A stretch of 64,000 nucleotides of DNA, taken from the NCBI GenBank assembly GCA_025667525.1, contig CM046877.1:27618737-27682736 (forward strand). The letters run 5' to 3'. The notes below the pieces were generated by a model. That model saw nothing but the letters and a program-made list of their open reading frames with translations. It was not told the origin of the DNA and searched no databases. The first letter of the stretch is position 1; each line of letters opens with the position of its first letter. This DNA comes from Glebionis coronaria. Taxonomy: Eukaryota; Streptophyta; Magnoliopsida; Asterales; Asteraceae. Made by a program: the position numbers and the translations under genes. Below are positions 32,535 through 47,048 of this stretch, one piece after another.

Positions 32535-33826
32535 ACGGAGTCATGTATCACATGTTATGACCATTTTATTGCAACCCACGTTTTCAGATAATTTCAATAT
32601 AAATTTGTTTTTGTATGTTAGCGATTGTGTTTGGTAATCTATTTATTGATAGCTCTCAATATTAATTGAATAAAACATGGAATCAAATATTTCAGAGTCA
32701 TATAATACATAAGCAAGTTGATCCTACATGAAATGTAAAAAATACTTGTCCTTCTTTTGCATATTATTCACCTATGTAGGCTTCCCAAGGTTAAACAATA
32801 TCATTTTTAGGTCAAATAACATGACGTTTTGTTAGAGCACACTCTTGATATCTCTCAATTTTAATAGAATAAAACTTGGAATCAAATATTTCAGAGTCAT
32901 ATAATACATAAGCAAGTTGATCCTACATGAAATGTCAAAAAATACTTGTCCTTCTTTTGCATATTATTCACCTATGTAGGCTTCCCAAGGTTAAACAATA
33001 TCATTTTTAGGTCAAATAACATGACGTTTTGTTAGAGCACACTTTTGATAGCTCTCAATTTTAATAGAATAAAACTTGGAATCAAATATTTCAGAGTCAT
33101 ATAATACATAAGCATGTTGATCCTACATGAAACGTCAAAAAATACATGTCCTTCTTTTGCATATTATTCACCTATGTAGGTTTCCCAAGGTTAAACAATA
33201 TCATTTTTAGGTCAAATAACATGACGTTTTGTTAGAGCACACTCTTGATAGCTCTCAATTTTAATAGAATAAAACTTGGAATCAAATATTTCAGAGTCAT
33301 ATAATACATAAGCAAGTTGATCCTACATGAAATGTCAAAAAATACTTGTCCTTCTTTTGCATATTATTCACCTATGTAGGCTTCCCAAGGTTAAACAATA
33401 TCATTTTTAGGTCAAATAACATGACGTTTTGTTAGAGTACACTCATGTCTTGACCTTTATACTATAATGTGCCGTCGAGATGCTCTTTGTCTACTACATT
33501 CACAACTACCTCAAATACTAGCTGACCAACTTTTACACCAATAAAACACAACCAAAACTAAACAGAGCAAACATATAGATGTGTTTTATCCATCAAGAAT
33601 CCGGGCAAATACATTATGCCCGGATTCTATGTGGTCTATATGGACTGGAAATAATATTAGAGGTTTTTTCTTAGGTTTGGATGATTTGAGCCGGTTACGG
33701 CATTTTTAGCTGTTCTTGGTAGGTTTTTATCAGTTTTTGATTGGGTTTAGTCGCTTTTGACCAATGCTTGTCTGGATAAAAGTACTCCTTTTTTCAAGCA
33801 TCCATTTTCTTAGTTGTGGTCTTGAA
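32535..33826. repeat. Satellite monomer 24, n=4 (1292 bp)
   Basis: Four units. Private variants (CTATTTATTGATAG, ATTAATTGAAT, AATGTAAAAAATAC, AAGCATGTTG, AATAATATTAGAGG, GATTGGGTTTAG) recur together only in monomer 26. Confidence 0.93.
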
Positions 33827-35918
33827 ACGGAGTCATGTATCACATGTTATGACCATTTTATTGCAACCCACGTTTTCAGATAATTTCAATATAAATTTGT
33901 TTTTGTATGTTAGCGATTGTGTTTGGTAATCTATTTCTTGATAGCTCTCAATATTAATAGAATAAAACATGGAATCAAATATTTCAGAGTCATATAATAC
34001 ATAAGCAAGTTGATCCTACATGAAATGTCAAAAAATACTTGTCCTTCTTTTGCACATTATTCACCTATGTAGGCTTCCCAAGGTTAAACAATATCATTTT
34101 TAGGTCAAATAACATGATGTTTTGTTAGAGCACACTCTTGATATCTCTCAATTTTAATAGAATAAAACTTGGAATCAAATATTTCAGAGTCATATAATAC
34201 ATAAGCAAGTTGATCCTACATGAAATGTCAAAAAATACTTGTCCTTCTTTTGCATATTATTCACCTATATAGGCTTCCCAAGGTTAAACAATATCATTTT
34301 TAGGTCAAATAACATGACGTTTTGTTAGAGCACACTTTTGATAGCTCTCAATTTTAATAGAATAAAACTTGGAATCAAATATTTCAGAGTCATATAATAC
34401 ATAAGCAAGTTGATCCTACATGAAACGTCAAAAAATACTTGTCCTTCTTTTGCATATTATTCACCTATGTAGGCTTCCCAAGGTTAAACAATATCATTTT
34501 TAGGTCAAATAACATGACGTTTTGTTAGAGCACACTCTTGATAGCTCTCAATTTTAATAGAATAAAACTTGGAATCAAATATTTCAGAGTCATATAATAC
34601 ATAAGCAAGTTGATCCTACATGAAATGTCAAAAAATACTTGTCCTTCTTTTGCATATTATTCACCTATGTAGGCTTTCCAAGGTTAAAAAATATCATTTT
34701 TAGGTCAAATAACATGATGTTTTGTTAGAGCACACTCTTGATATCTCTCAATTTTAATAGAATAAAACTTGGAATCAAATATTTCAGAGTCATATAATAC
34801 ATAAGCAAGTTGATCCTACACGAAATGTCAAAAAATACTTGTCCTTCTTTTGCATATTATTCACCTATGTAGGCTTCCCAAGGTTAAACAATATCATTTT
34901 TAGGTCAAATAACATGACGTTTTGTTAGAGCACACTTTTGATAGCTCTCAATTTTAATAGAATAAAACTTGGAATCAAATATTTCAGAGTCATATAATAC
35001 ATAAGCAAGTTGATCCTACATGAAACGTCAAAAAATACTTGTCCTTCTTTTGCATATTATTCACCTATGTAGGCTTCCCAAGGTTAAACAATATCATTTT
35101 TAGGTCAAATAACATGACGTTTTGTTAGAGCACACTCTTGATATCTCTCAATTTTAATAGAATAAAACTTGGAATCAAATATTTCAGAGTCATATAATAC
35201 ATAAGCAAGTTGATCCTACATGAAATGTCAAAAAATACTTGTCCTTCTTTTGCATATTATTCACCTATGTAGGCTTCCCAAGGTTAAACAATATCATTTT
35301 TAGGTCAAATAACATGACGTTTTGTTAGAGCACACTCTTGATAGCTCTCAATTTTAATAGAATAAAACTTGGAATCAAATATTTCAGAGTCATATAATAC
35401 ATAAGCAAGTTGATCCTACACGAAATGTCAAAAAATACTTGTCCTTCTTTTGCATATTATTCACCTATGTAGGCTTCCCAAGGTTAAACAATATCATTTT
35501 TAGGTCAAATAACATGACGTTTTGTTAGAGTACACTCATGTCTTGACCTTTATACTATAATGTGCCGTCGAGATGCTCTTTGTCTACTACATTCACAACT
35601 ACCTCAAATACTAGCTGACCAACTTTTACACCAATAAAACACAACCAAAACTAAACAGAGCAAACATATAGATGTGTTTTATCCATCAAGAATCCGGGCA
35701 AATACATTATGCCCGGATCTATGTGGTCTATATGGACTGGAAATAATTTTAGAGGTTTTTTCTTAGGTTTGGATGATTTGAGCCGGTTACGGCATTTTTA
35801 GCTGTTCTTGGTAGGTTTTTATCAGTTTTTGATCGGGTTTAGTCGCTTTTGACCAATGCTTGTCTGGATAAAAGTACTCCTTTTTTCAAGCATCCATTTT
35901 CTTAGTTGTGGTCTTGAA
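33827..35918. repeat. Satellite monomer 25, n=8 (2092 bp)
   Basis: Eight tandem 200-bp units occupy 33938-35537, beginning about every 200 bp. Variant order suggests that blocks of three to four units, not single units, were duplicated: GATATC and TTTTGATAGC/GAAACGTC types alternate. Confidence 0.93.
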
Positions 35919-38502
35919 ACGGAGTCATGTATCACATGTTATGACCATTTTATTGCAACCCACGTTTTCAGATAATTTCAATATAAATTTGTTTTTGTAT
36001 GTTAGCGATTGTGTTTGGTAATCTATTTATTGATAGCTCTCAATATTAATTGAATAAAACATGGAATCAAATATTTCAGAGTCATATAATACATAAGCAA
36101 GTTGATCCTACATGAAATGTAAAAAATACTTGTCCTTCTTTTGCATATTATTCACCTATGTAGGCTTCCCAAGGTTAAACAATATCATTTTTAGGTCAAA
36201 TAACATGACGTTTTGTTAGAGCACACTCTTGATATCTCTCAATTTTAATAGAATAAAACTTGGAATCAAATATTTCAGAGTCATATAATACATAAGCAAG
36301 TTGATCCTACATGAAATGTCAAAAAATACTTGTCCTTCTTTTGCATATTATTCACCTATGTAGGCTTCCCAAGGTTAAACAATATCATTTTTAGGTCAAA
36401 TAACATGACGTTTTGTTAGAGCACACTTTTGATAGCTCTCAATTTTAATAGAATAAAACTTGGAATCAAATATTTCAGAGTCATATAATACATAAGCATG
36501 TTGATCCTACATGAAACGTCAAAAAATACATGTCCTTCTTTTGCATATTATTCACCTATGTAGGTTTCCCAAGGTTAAACAATATCATTTTTAGGTCAAA
36601 TAACATGACGTTTTGTTAGAGCACACTCTTGATAGCTCTCAATTTTAATAGAATAAAACTTGGAATCAAATATTTCAGAGTCATATAATACATAAGCAAG
36701 TTGATCCTACATGAAATGTCAAAAAATACTTGTCCTTCTTTTGCATATTATTCACCTATGTAGGCTTCCCAAGGTTAAACAATATCATTTTTAGGTCAAA
36801 TAACATGACGTTTTGTTAGAGTACACTCATGTCTTGACCTTTATACTATAATGTGCCGTCGAGATGCTCTTTGTCTACTACATTCACAACTACCTCAAAT
36901 ACTAGCTGACCAACTTTTACACCAATAAAACACAACCAAAACTAAACAGAGCAAACATATAGATGTGTTTTATCCATCAAGAATCCGGGCAAATACATTA
37001 TGCCCGGATTCTATGTGGTCTATATGGACTGGAAATAATATTAGAGGTTTTTTCTTAGGTTTGGATGATTTGAGCCGGTTACGGCATTTTTAGCTGTTCT
37101 TGGTAGGTTTTTATCAGTTTTTGATTGGGTTTAGTCGCTTTTGACCAATGCTTGTCTGGATAAAAGTACTCCTTTTTTCAAGCATCCATTTTCTTAGTTG
37201 TGGTCTTGAAACGGAGTCATGTATCACATGTTATGACCATTTTATTGCAACCCACGTTTTCAGATAATTTCAATATAAATTTGTTTTTGTATGTTAGCGA
37301 TTGTGTTTGGTAATCTATTTCTTGATAGCTCTCAATATTAATAGAATAAAACATGGAATCAAATATTTCAGAGTCATATAATACATAAGCAAGTTGATCC
37401 TACATGAAATGTCAAAAAATACTTGTCCTTCTTTTGCACATTATTCACCTATGTAGGCTTCCCAAGGTTAAACAATATCATTTTTAGGTCAAATAACATG
37501 ATGTTTTGTTAGAGCACACTCTTGATATCTCTCAATTTTAATAGAATAAAACTTGGAATCAAATATTTCAGAGTCATATAATACATAAGCAAGTTGATCC
37601 TACATGAAATGTCAAAAAATACTTGTCCTTCTTTTGCATATTATTCACCTATATAGGCTTCCCAAGGTTAAACAATATCATTTTTAGGTCAAATAACATG
37701 ACGTTTTGTTAGAGCACACTTTTGATAGCTCTCAATTTTAATAGAATAAAACTTGGAATCAAATATTTCAGAGTCATATAATACATAAGCAAGTTGATCC
37801 TACATGAAACGTCAAAAAATACTTGTCCTTCTTTTGCATATTATTCACCTATGTAGGCTTCCCAAGGTTAAACAATATCATTTTTAGGTCAAATAACATG
37901 ACGTTTTGTTAGAGCACACTCTTGATAGCTCTCAATTTTAATAGAATAAAACTTGGAATCAAATATTTCAGAGTCATATAATACATAAGCAAGTTGATCC
38001 TACATGAAATGTCAAAAAATACTTGTCCTTCTTTTGCATATTATTCACCTATGTAGGCTTCCCAAGGTTAAACAATATCATTTTTAGGTCAAATAACATG
38101 AAGTTTTGTTAGAGTACACTCATGTCTTGACCTATATACTATAATGTGCCGTCGAGATGCTCTTTGTCTACTACATTCACAACTACCTCAAATACTAGCT
38201 GACCAACTTTTACACCTATAAAACACAATCAAAACTAAACAGAGCAAACATATAGATGTGTTTTATCCATCAAGAATCCGGGCAAATACATTATGCCCGG
38301 ATCTATGTGGTCAATATGGACTGGAAATAATTTTAGAGGTTTTTTCTTAGGTTTGGATGATTTGAGCCGGTTACGGCATTTTTAGCTGTTCTTGGTAGGT
38401 TTTTATCAGTTTTTGATCGGGTTTAGTCGCTTTTGACCAATGCTTGTCTGGATAAAAGTACTCCTTTTTTCAAGCATCCATTTTCTTAGTTGTGGTCTTG
38501 AA
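35919..38502. repeat. Satellite monomers 26-27, n=4 (1292 bp each)
   Basis: Starts at 35919 and 37211. Monomer 26 duplicates monomer 24. The first part of monomer 27 duplicates the first part of monomer 25 (shared GCACATTATTC, CATGATGTTTTG, CCTATATAGGC). The end of monomer 27 has its own variants CCTATATACT and CACCTATAAAAC. Confidence 0.93.
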
Positions 38503-41500
38503 ACGGAGTCATGTATCACATGTTATGACCATTTTATTGCAACCCACGTTTTCAGATAATTTCAATATAAATTTGTTTTTGTATGTTAGCGATTGTGTTT
38601 GGTAATCTATTTCTTGATAGCTCTCAATATTAACAAAATAAAACATGGAATCAAATATTTCAGAGTCATATAATACATAAGCAAGTTGATCCTACATGAA
38701 ATGTCAAAAAATACTTGTCCTTCTTTTGCATATTATTCACCTATGTAGGCTTCCCAAGGTTAAACAATATCATTTTTAGGTCAAATAACATGACGTTTTG
38801 TTAGAGCACACTCTTGATAGCTCTTAATTTTAATAGAATAAAACTTGGAATCAAATATTTCAGAGTCATATAATAAATAAGCAAGTTGATCCTACATGAA
38901 ATGTCAAAAAATACTTGTCCTTCTTTTGCATATTATTCACCTATGTAGGCTTCCCAAGGTTAAACAATATCATTTTTAGGTCAAATAACATGACGTTTTG
39001 TTAGAGCACACTTTAGATAGCTCTCAATTTTAATAGAATAAAACTTGGAATCAAATATTTCAGAGTCATATAATACATAAGCAAGTTGATCCTACATGAA
39101 ATGTCAAAAAATACTTGTCCTTCTTTTGCATATTATTCACCTATGTAGGCTTCCCAAGGTTAAACAATATCATTTTTAGGTCAAATAACATGACGTTTTG
39201 TTAGAGCACACTCTTGATAGCTCTCAATTTTAATAAAATAAAACTTGGAATCAAATATTTCAGAGTCATATAATACATAAGCAAGTTGATCCTAAATGAA
39301 ATGTCAAAAAATACTTGTCCTTCTTTTGCATATTATTCACCTATGTAGGCTTTCCAAGGTTAAAAAATATCATTTTTAGGTCAAATAACATGACGTTTTG
39401 TTAGAGAACACTCATGCCTTGACCTTTATACTATAATGTGCCATCGAGATGCTCTTTGTCTACTACATTCACAACTACCTCAAATACTAGCTGACCAACT
39501 TTTACACCAATAAAACACAACCAAAACTAAATAGAGCAAACATATAGATGTGTTTTATCCATCAAGAATCCGGGCAAATACATTATGCCCGGATTCTATG
39601 TGGTCTATATGGACTGGAAATAATTTTAGAGGTTTTTTCTTAGGTTTGGATGATTTGAGCCGGTTACGGCATTTTTAGCTGTTCTTGGTAGGTTTTTATC
39701 AGTTTTTGATCGGGTTTAGTCGCTTTTGACCAATGCTTGTCTGGATAAAAGTACTCCTTTTTTCAAGCATCCATTTTCTTAGTTGTGGTCTTGAAACGGA
39801 GTCATGTATCACATGTTATGACCATTTTGTTGCAACCCACGTTTTCAGATAATTTCAATATAAATTTGTTTTTGTATGTTAGCGATTGTGTTTGGTAATC
39901 TATTTCTTGATAGCTCTCAATATTAACAAAATAAAACATGGAATCAAATATTTCAGAGTCATATAATACATAAGCAAGTTGATCCTACATGAAATGTCAA
40001 AAAATACTTGTCCTTCTTTTGCATATTATTCACCTATGTAGGCTTCCCAAGGTTAAACAATATCATTTTTAGGTCAAACAACATGACGTTTTGTTAGAGC
40101 ACACTCTTGATAGCTCTTAATTTTAATAGAATAAAACTTGGAATCAAATATTTCAGAGTCATATAATAAATAAGCAAGTTGATCCTACATGAAATGTCAA
40201 AAAATACTTGTCCTTCTTTTGCATATTATTCACCTATGTAGGCTTCCCAAGGTTAAACAATATTATTTTTAGGTCAAATAACATGACGTTTTGTTAGAGC
40301 ACACTTTTGATAGCTCTCAATTTTAATAGAATAAAACTTGGAATCAAATATTTCAGAGTCATATAATACATAAGCAAGTTGATCCTACATGAAATGTCAA
40401 AAAATACTTGTCCTTCTTTTGCATATTATTCACCTATGTAGGCTTCCCAAGGTTAAACAATATCATTTTTAGGTCAAATAACATGACGTTTTGTTAGAGC
40501 ACACTCTTGATAGCTCTCAATTTTAATAAAATAAAACTTGGAATCAAATATTTCAGAGTCATATAATACATAAGCAAGTTGATCCTAAATGAAATGTCAA
40601 AAAATACTTGACCTTCTTTTGCATATTATTCACCTATGTAGGCTTTCCAAGGTTAAAATATATCATTTTTAGGTCAAATAACATGACGTTTTGTTAGAGA
40701 ACACTCATGCCTTGACCTTTATACTATAATGTGCCATCGAGATGCTCTTTGTCTACTACATTCACAACTACCTCAAATACTAGCTGACCAACTTTTACAC
40801 CAATAAAACACAACCAAAACTAAATAGAGCAAACATATAGATGTGTTTTATCCATCAAGAATCCGGGCAAATACATTATGCCCGTATTCTATGTGGTCTA
40901 TATGGACTGGAAATAATTTTAGAGGTTTTTTCTTAGGTTTGGATGATTTGAGCCGGTTACGGAATTTTTAGCTGTTCTTGGTAGGTTTTTATCAGTTTTT
41001 GATCGGGTTTAGTCGCTTTTGACCAATGCTTGTCTGGATAAAAGTACTCCTTTTTTCAAGCATCCATTTTCTTAGTTGTGGTCTTGAAACGGAGTCATGT
41101 ATCACATGTTATGACCATTTTATTGCAACCCACGTTTTCAGATAATTTCAATATAAATTTGTTTTTGTATGTTAGCGATTGTGTTTGGTAATCTATTTCT
41201 TGATAGCTCTCAATATTAACAGAATAAAACATGGAATCAAATATTTCAGAGTCATATAATACATAAGCAAGTTGATCCTACATGAAATGTCAAAAAATAC
41301 TTGTCCTTCTTTTGCATACTATTCACCTATGTAGGCTTCCCAAGGTTAAACAATATCATTTTTAGGTCAAATAACATGACGTTTTGTTAGAGCACACTCT
41401 TGATAGCTCTTAATTTTAATAGAATAAAACTTGGAATCAAATATTTCAGAGTCATATAATAAATAAGCAAGTTGATCCTACATGAAATGTCAAATAATAC

Positions 41501-43675
41501 TTGTCCTTCTTTTGCATATTATTCACCTATGTAGGCTTCCCAAGGTTAAACAATATCATTTTTAGGTCAAATAACATGACGTTTTGTTAGAGCACACTTT
41601 TGATAGCTCTCAATTTTAATAGAATAAAACTTGGAATCAAATATTTCAGAGTCATATAATACATAAGCAAGTTGATCCTACATGAAATGTCAAAAAATAC
41701 TTGTCCTTCTTTTGCATATTATTCACCTATGTAGGCTTCCCAAGGTTAAACAATATCATTTTTAGGTCAAATAACATGACGTTTTGTTAGAGCACACTCT
41801 TGATAGCTCTCAATTTTAATAAAATAAAACTTGGAATCAAATATTTCAGAGTCATATAATACATAAGCAAGTTGATCCTAAATGAAATGTCAAAAAATAC
41901 TTGTCCTTCTTTTGCATATTATTCACCTATGTAGGCTTTCCAAGGTTAAAAAATATCATTTGTAGGTCAAATAACATGACGTTTTGTTAGAGAACACTCA
42001 TGCCTTGACCTTTATACTATAATGTGCCATCGAGATGCTCTTTGTCTACTACATTCACAACTACCTCAAATACTAGCTGACCAACTTTTACACCAATAAA
42101 ACACAACCAAAACTAAATAGAGCAAACATAAAGATGTGTTTTATCCATCAAGAATCCGGGCAAATACATTATGCCCGGATTCTATGTGGTCTATATGGAC
42201 TGGAAATAATTTTAGAGGTTTTTTCTTAGGTTTGGATGATTTGAGCCGGTTACGGAATTTTTAGCTGTTCTTGGTAGGTTTTTATCAGTTTTTGATCGGG
42301 TTTAGTCGCTTTTGACCAATGCTTGTCTGGATAAAAGTACTCCTTTTTTCAAGCATCCATTTTCTTAGTTGTGGTCTTGAAACGGAGTCATGTATCACAT
42401 GTTATGACCATTTTATTGCAACCTACGTTTTCAGATAATTTCAATATAAATTTGTTTTTGTATGTTAGCGATTGTGTTTGGTAATCTATTTCTTGATAGC
42501 TCTCAATATTAACAGAATAAAACATGGAATCAAATATTTCAGAGTCATATAATACATAAGCAAGTTGATCCTACATGAAATGTCAAAAAATACTTGTCCT
42601 TCTTTTGCATTTTATTCACCTATGTAGGCTTCCCAAGGTTAAACAATATCATTTTTTAGGTCAAATAACATGACGTTTTGTTAGAGCACACTCTTGATAG
42701 CTCTTAATTTTAATAGAATAAAACTTGGAATCAAATATTTCAGAGTCATATAATACATAAGCAAGTTGATCCTACATGAAATGTCAAAAAATACTTGTCC
42801 TTCTTTTGCATATTATTCACCTATGTAGGCTTCCCAAGGTTAAACAATATCATTTTTAGGTCAAATAACATGACGTTTTGTTAGAGCACACTTTTGATAG
42901 CTCTCAATTTTAATAGAATAAAACTTGGAATCAAATATTTCAGAGTCATATAATGCATAAGCAAGTTGATCCTACATGAAATGTTAAAAAATACTTGTCC
43001 TTCTTTTGCATATTATTCACCTATGTAGGCTTCCCAAGGTTAAACAATATCATTTTTAGGTCAAATAACATGACGTTTTGTTAGAGCACACTCTTGATAG
43101 CTCTCAATTTTAATAGAATAAAACTTGGAATCAAATATTTCAGAGTCATATAATACATAAGCAAGTTGATCCTAAATGAAATGTCAAAAAATACTTGTCC
43201 TTCTTTTGCATATTATTCACCTATGTAGGCTTTCCAATGTTAAAAAATATCATTTTTAGGTCAAATAACATGACGTTTTGTTAGAGAACACTCATGCCTT
43301 GACCTTTATACTATAATGTGCCATCGAGATGCTCTTTGTCTACTACATTCACAACTACCTCAAATACTAGCTGACCAACTTTTACACCAATAAAACACAA
43401 CCAAAACTAAATAGAGCAAACATATAGATGTGTTTTATCCATCAAGAATCCGGGCAAATACATTATGCCCGGATTCTATGTGGTCTATATGGACTGGAAA
43501 TAATTTTAGAGGTTTTTTCTTAGGTTTGGATGATTTGAGCCGGTTACGGCATTTTTAGCTGTTCTTGGTAGGTTTTTATCAGTTTTTGATCGGGTTTAGT
43601 CGCTTTTGACCAATGCTTGCCTGGATAAAAGTACTCCTTTTTTCAAGCATCCATTTTCTTAGTTGTGGTCTTGAA
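38503..43675. repeat. Satellite monomers 28-31, n=4 (1293-1294 bp each)
   Basis: Starts at 38503, 39796, 41089 and 42382. Shared block markers: first unit ATTAACA(A/G)AAT, second unit with CTCTTAATTTTAATAG, fourth unit with CCTAAATGAAATG and GGCTTTCCAA, then ACTCATGCCTTG, TGCCATCGAG and CTAAATAGAGC. Most carry AATAAATAAGC in unit 2. Confidence 0.94.
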
Positions 43676-44370
43676 ACGGAGTCATGTATCACATGTTATG
43701 ACCATTTTATTGCAACCCACGTTTTCAGATAATTTCAATATAAATTTGTTTTTGTATGTTAGCGATTGTGTTTGGTAATCTATTTCTTGATAGCTCTCAA
43801 TTTTAATAGAATAAAACATGGAATCAAATATTTCAGAGTCATATAATACATAAGCAAGTTGATCCTACATGAAATGTCAAAAAATACTTGTCCTTCTTTT
43901 GCATATTATTCACCTATGTAGGCTTCCCAAGGTTAAACAATATCATTTTTAGGTCAAATAACATGACGTTTTGTTAGAGAACACTCATGCCTTGACCTTT
44001 ATATACTATAATGTGCCGTCGAGATGCTCTTTGTCTACTACATTCACAACTACCTCAAATACTAGCTGACCAACTTTTACACCAATAAAACACAACCAAA
44101 ACTAAACAGAGCAAACATATAGATGTGTTTTATCCATCAAGAATCCGGGCAAATACATTATGCCCGGATTCTGTGTGGTCTATATGGACTGGAAATAATT
44201 TTAGAGGTTTTTTCTTAGGTTTGGATGATTTGAGCCGGTTACGGCATTTTTAGCTGTTCTTGGTAGGTTTTTATCAGTTTTTGATCGGGTTTAGTCGCTT
44301 TTGACCAATGCTTGCCTGGATAAAAGTACTCCTTTTTTCAAGCATCCATTTTCTTAGTTGTGGTCTTGAA
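43676..44370. repeat. Satellite monomer 32, n=1 (695 bp)
   Basis: A single-unit monomer with a 2-bp insertion (TTTATATACTATAATG) and GGATTCTGTGTGG. Both variants recur in monomer 42. Confidence 0.92.
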
Positions 44371-47048
44371 ACGGAGTCATGTATCACATGTTATGACCAT
44401 TTTATTGCAACCCACGTTTTTAGATAATTTCAATATAAATTTGTTTTTGTATGTTAGCGATTGTGTTTGGTAATCTATTTCTTGATAGCTCTCAATTTTA
44501 ATAGAATAAAACATGGAATCAAATATTTCAGAGTCATATAATACATAAGCAAGTTGATCCTACATGAAATGTCAAAAAATACTTGTCCTTCTTTTGCATA
44601 TTATTCACCTATGTAGGCTTCCCAAGGTTAAACAATATCATTTTTAGGTCAAATAACATGACGTTTTGTTAGAGCACACTCTTAATAGCTCTCAATTTTA
44701 ATAGAATAAAACTTGGAATCAAATATTTCAGAGTCATATAATATATAAGCAAGTTGATCCTACATGAAATGACAAAAAATACTTGTCCTTCTTTTGCATA
44801 TTATTCACCTATGTAGGCTTCCCAAGGTTAAACAATATCATTTTTAGGTCAAATAACATGACGTTTTGTTAGAGTACACTCATGTCTTGACCTTTATACT
44901 ATAATGTGCCGTCGAGATGCTCTTTGTCTACTACATTCACAACTACCTCAAATACTAGCTGACCAACTTTTACACCAATAAAACACAACCAAAACTAAAT
45001 AGAGCAAACATATAGATGTGTTTTATCCATCAAGTATCCGGGCAAATACATTATGCCCGGATTCTATGTGGTCTATATGGACCGGAAATAATTTTAGAGG
45101 TTTTTTCTTAGGTTTGGATGATTTGAGCCGGTTACGGCATTTTTAGCTGTTCTTGGTAGGTTTTTATCAGTTTTTGATCGGGTTTAGTCGCTTTTGACCA
45201 ATGCTTGCCTGGATAAAAGTACTCTTTTTTCAAGCATCCATTTTCTTAGTTGTGGTCTTGAAACGGAGTCATGTATCACATGTTATGACCATTTTATTGC
45301 AACCCACGTTTTCAGATAATTTCAATATAAATTTGTTTTTGTATGTTAGCGATTGTGTTTGGTAATCTATTTCTTGATAGCTCTCAATATTAATAGAATA
45401 AAATATAGAATCAAATATTTCAGAGTCATATAATACATAAGCAAGTTGATCCTACATGAAATGTCAAAAAATACTTGTCCTTCTTTTGCATATTATTCAC
45501 CTATGTAGGCTTCCCAAGGTTAAACAATATCATTTTTAGGTCAAATAACATGACGTTTTGTTAGAGCACACTCTTAATAGCTCTCAATTTTAGAATAAAA
45601 CTTGGAATCAAATATTTCAGAGTCATATAATACATAAGCAAGTTGATCCTACATGAAATGACAAAAAATACTTGTCCTTCTTTTTTCATATTATTCACCT
45701 ATGTAGGCTTCCCAAGGTTAAACAATATCATTTTTAGGTTAAATAACATGACGTTTTGTTAGAGTAAACTCATGTCTTGACCTTTATACTATAATGTGCC
45801 GTCGAGATGCTCTTTGTCTACTACATTTACAACTACCTCAAATACTAGCTGACCAACTTTTACACCAATAAAACACAACCAAAACTAAATAGAGCAAACA
45901 TATAGATGTGTTTTATCCATCAAGATTCCGGGCAAATACATTATGCCCGGATTCTATGTGGTCTATATGGACTGGAAATAATTTTAGAGGTTTTTTCTTA
46001 GGTTTGGATGATTTGAGCCGGTTACGGCATTTTTAGCTGTTCTTGGTAGGTTTTTATCAGTTTTTGATCGGGTTTAGTCGCTTTTGACCAATGCTTGCCT
46101 GGATAAAAGTACTCCTTTTCTCAAGCATCCATTTTCTTAGTTGTGGTCTTGAAACGGAGTCATGTATCACATGTTATGACCATTTTATTGCAACCTACGT
46201 TTTCAGATAATTTCAATATAAATTTGTTTTTGTATGTTAGCGATTGTGTTTGGTAATCTATTTCTTGATAGCTCTCAATATTAATAGAATAAAACATAGA
46301 ATCAAATATTTCAGAATCATATAATACATAAGCAAGTTGATCCTACATGAAATGTCAAAAAATACTTGTCCTTCTTTTGCATATTATTCACCTATGTAGG
46401 CTTCCCAAGGTTAAACAATATCATTTTTAGGTCAAATAACATGACGTTTTGTTAGAGCACACTCTTGATAGCTCTCAATTTTAATAGAATAAAACTTGGA
46501 ATCAAATATTTCAGAGTCATATAATACATAAGCAAGTTGATCCTACATGAAATGTCAAAAAATACTTGTCCTTCTTTTGCATATTATTCACCTATGTAGG
46601 CTTCCCAAGGTTAAACAATATCATTTTTAGGTCAAATAACATGACGTTTTGTTAGAGAACACTCATGCCTTGACCTTTATATATTATAATGTGCCGTCGA
46701 GATGCTCTTTGTCTACTACATTCAAAACTACCTCAAATACTAGCTGACCAACTTTTACACCAATAAAACACAACCAAAACTAAACAGAGCAAACATATAG
46801 ATGTGTTTTATCCATCAAGAATCCGGGCAAATACATTATGCCCGGATTCTATGTGGTCTATATGGACTGGAAATAATTTTAGAGGTTTTTTCTTAGGTTT
46901 GGATGATTTGAGCCGGTTACGGCATTTTTAGCTGTTCTTGGTAGGTTTTTATCAGTTTTTGATCGGGTTTAGTCGCTTTTGACCAATGCTTGCCTGGATA
47001 AAAGTACTCCTTTTTTCAAGCATCCATTTTTTTAGTTGTGGTCTTGAA
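44371..47048. repeat. Satellite monomers 33-35, n=2
   Basis: Starts at 44371, 45263 and 46154. Marker variants are CTCTTAATAGCTC in the second unit of monomers 33 and 34, a 4-bp loss (CAATTTTAGAATAAAAC, near 45583) in monomer 34, and TTATATATTATAATG plus ATTCAAAACTACC in monomer 35. Confidence 0.92.
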
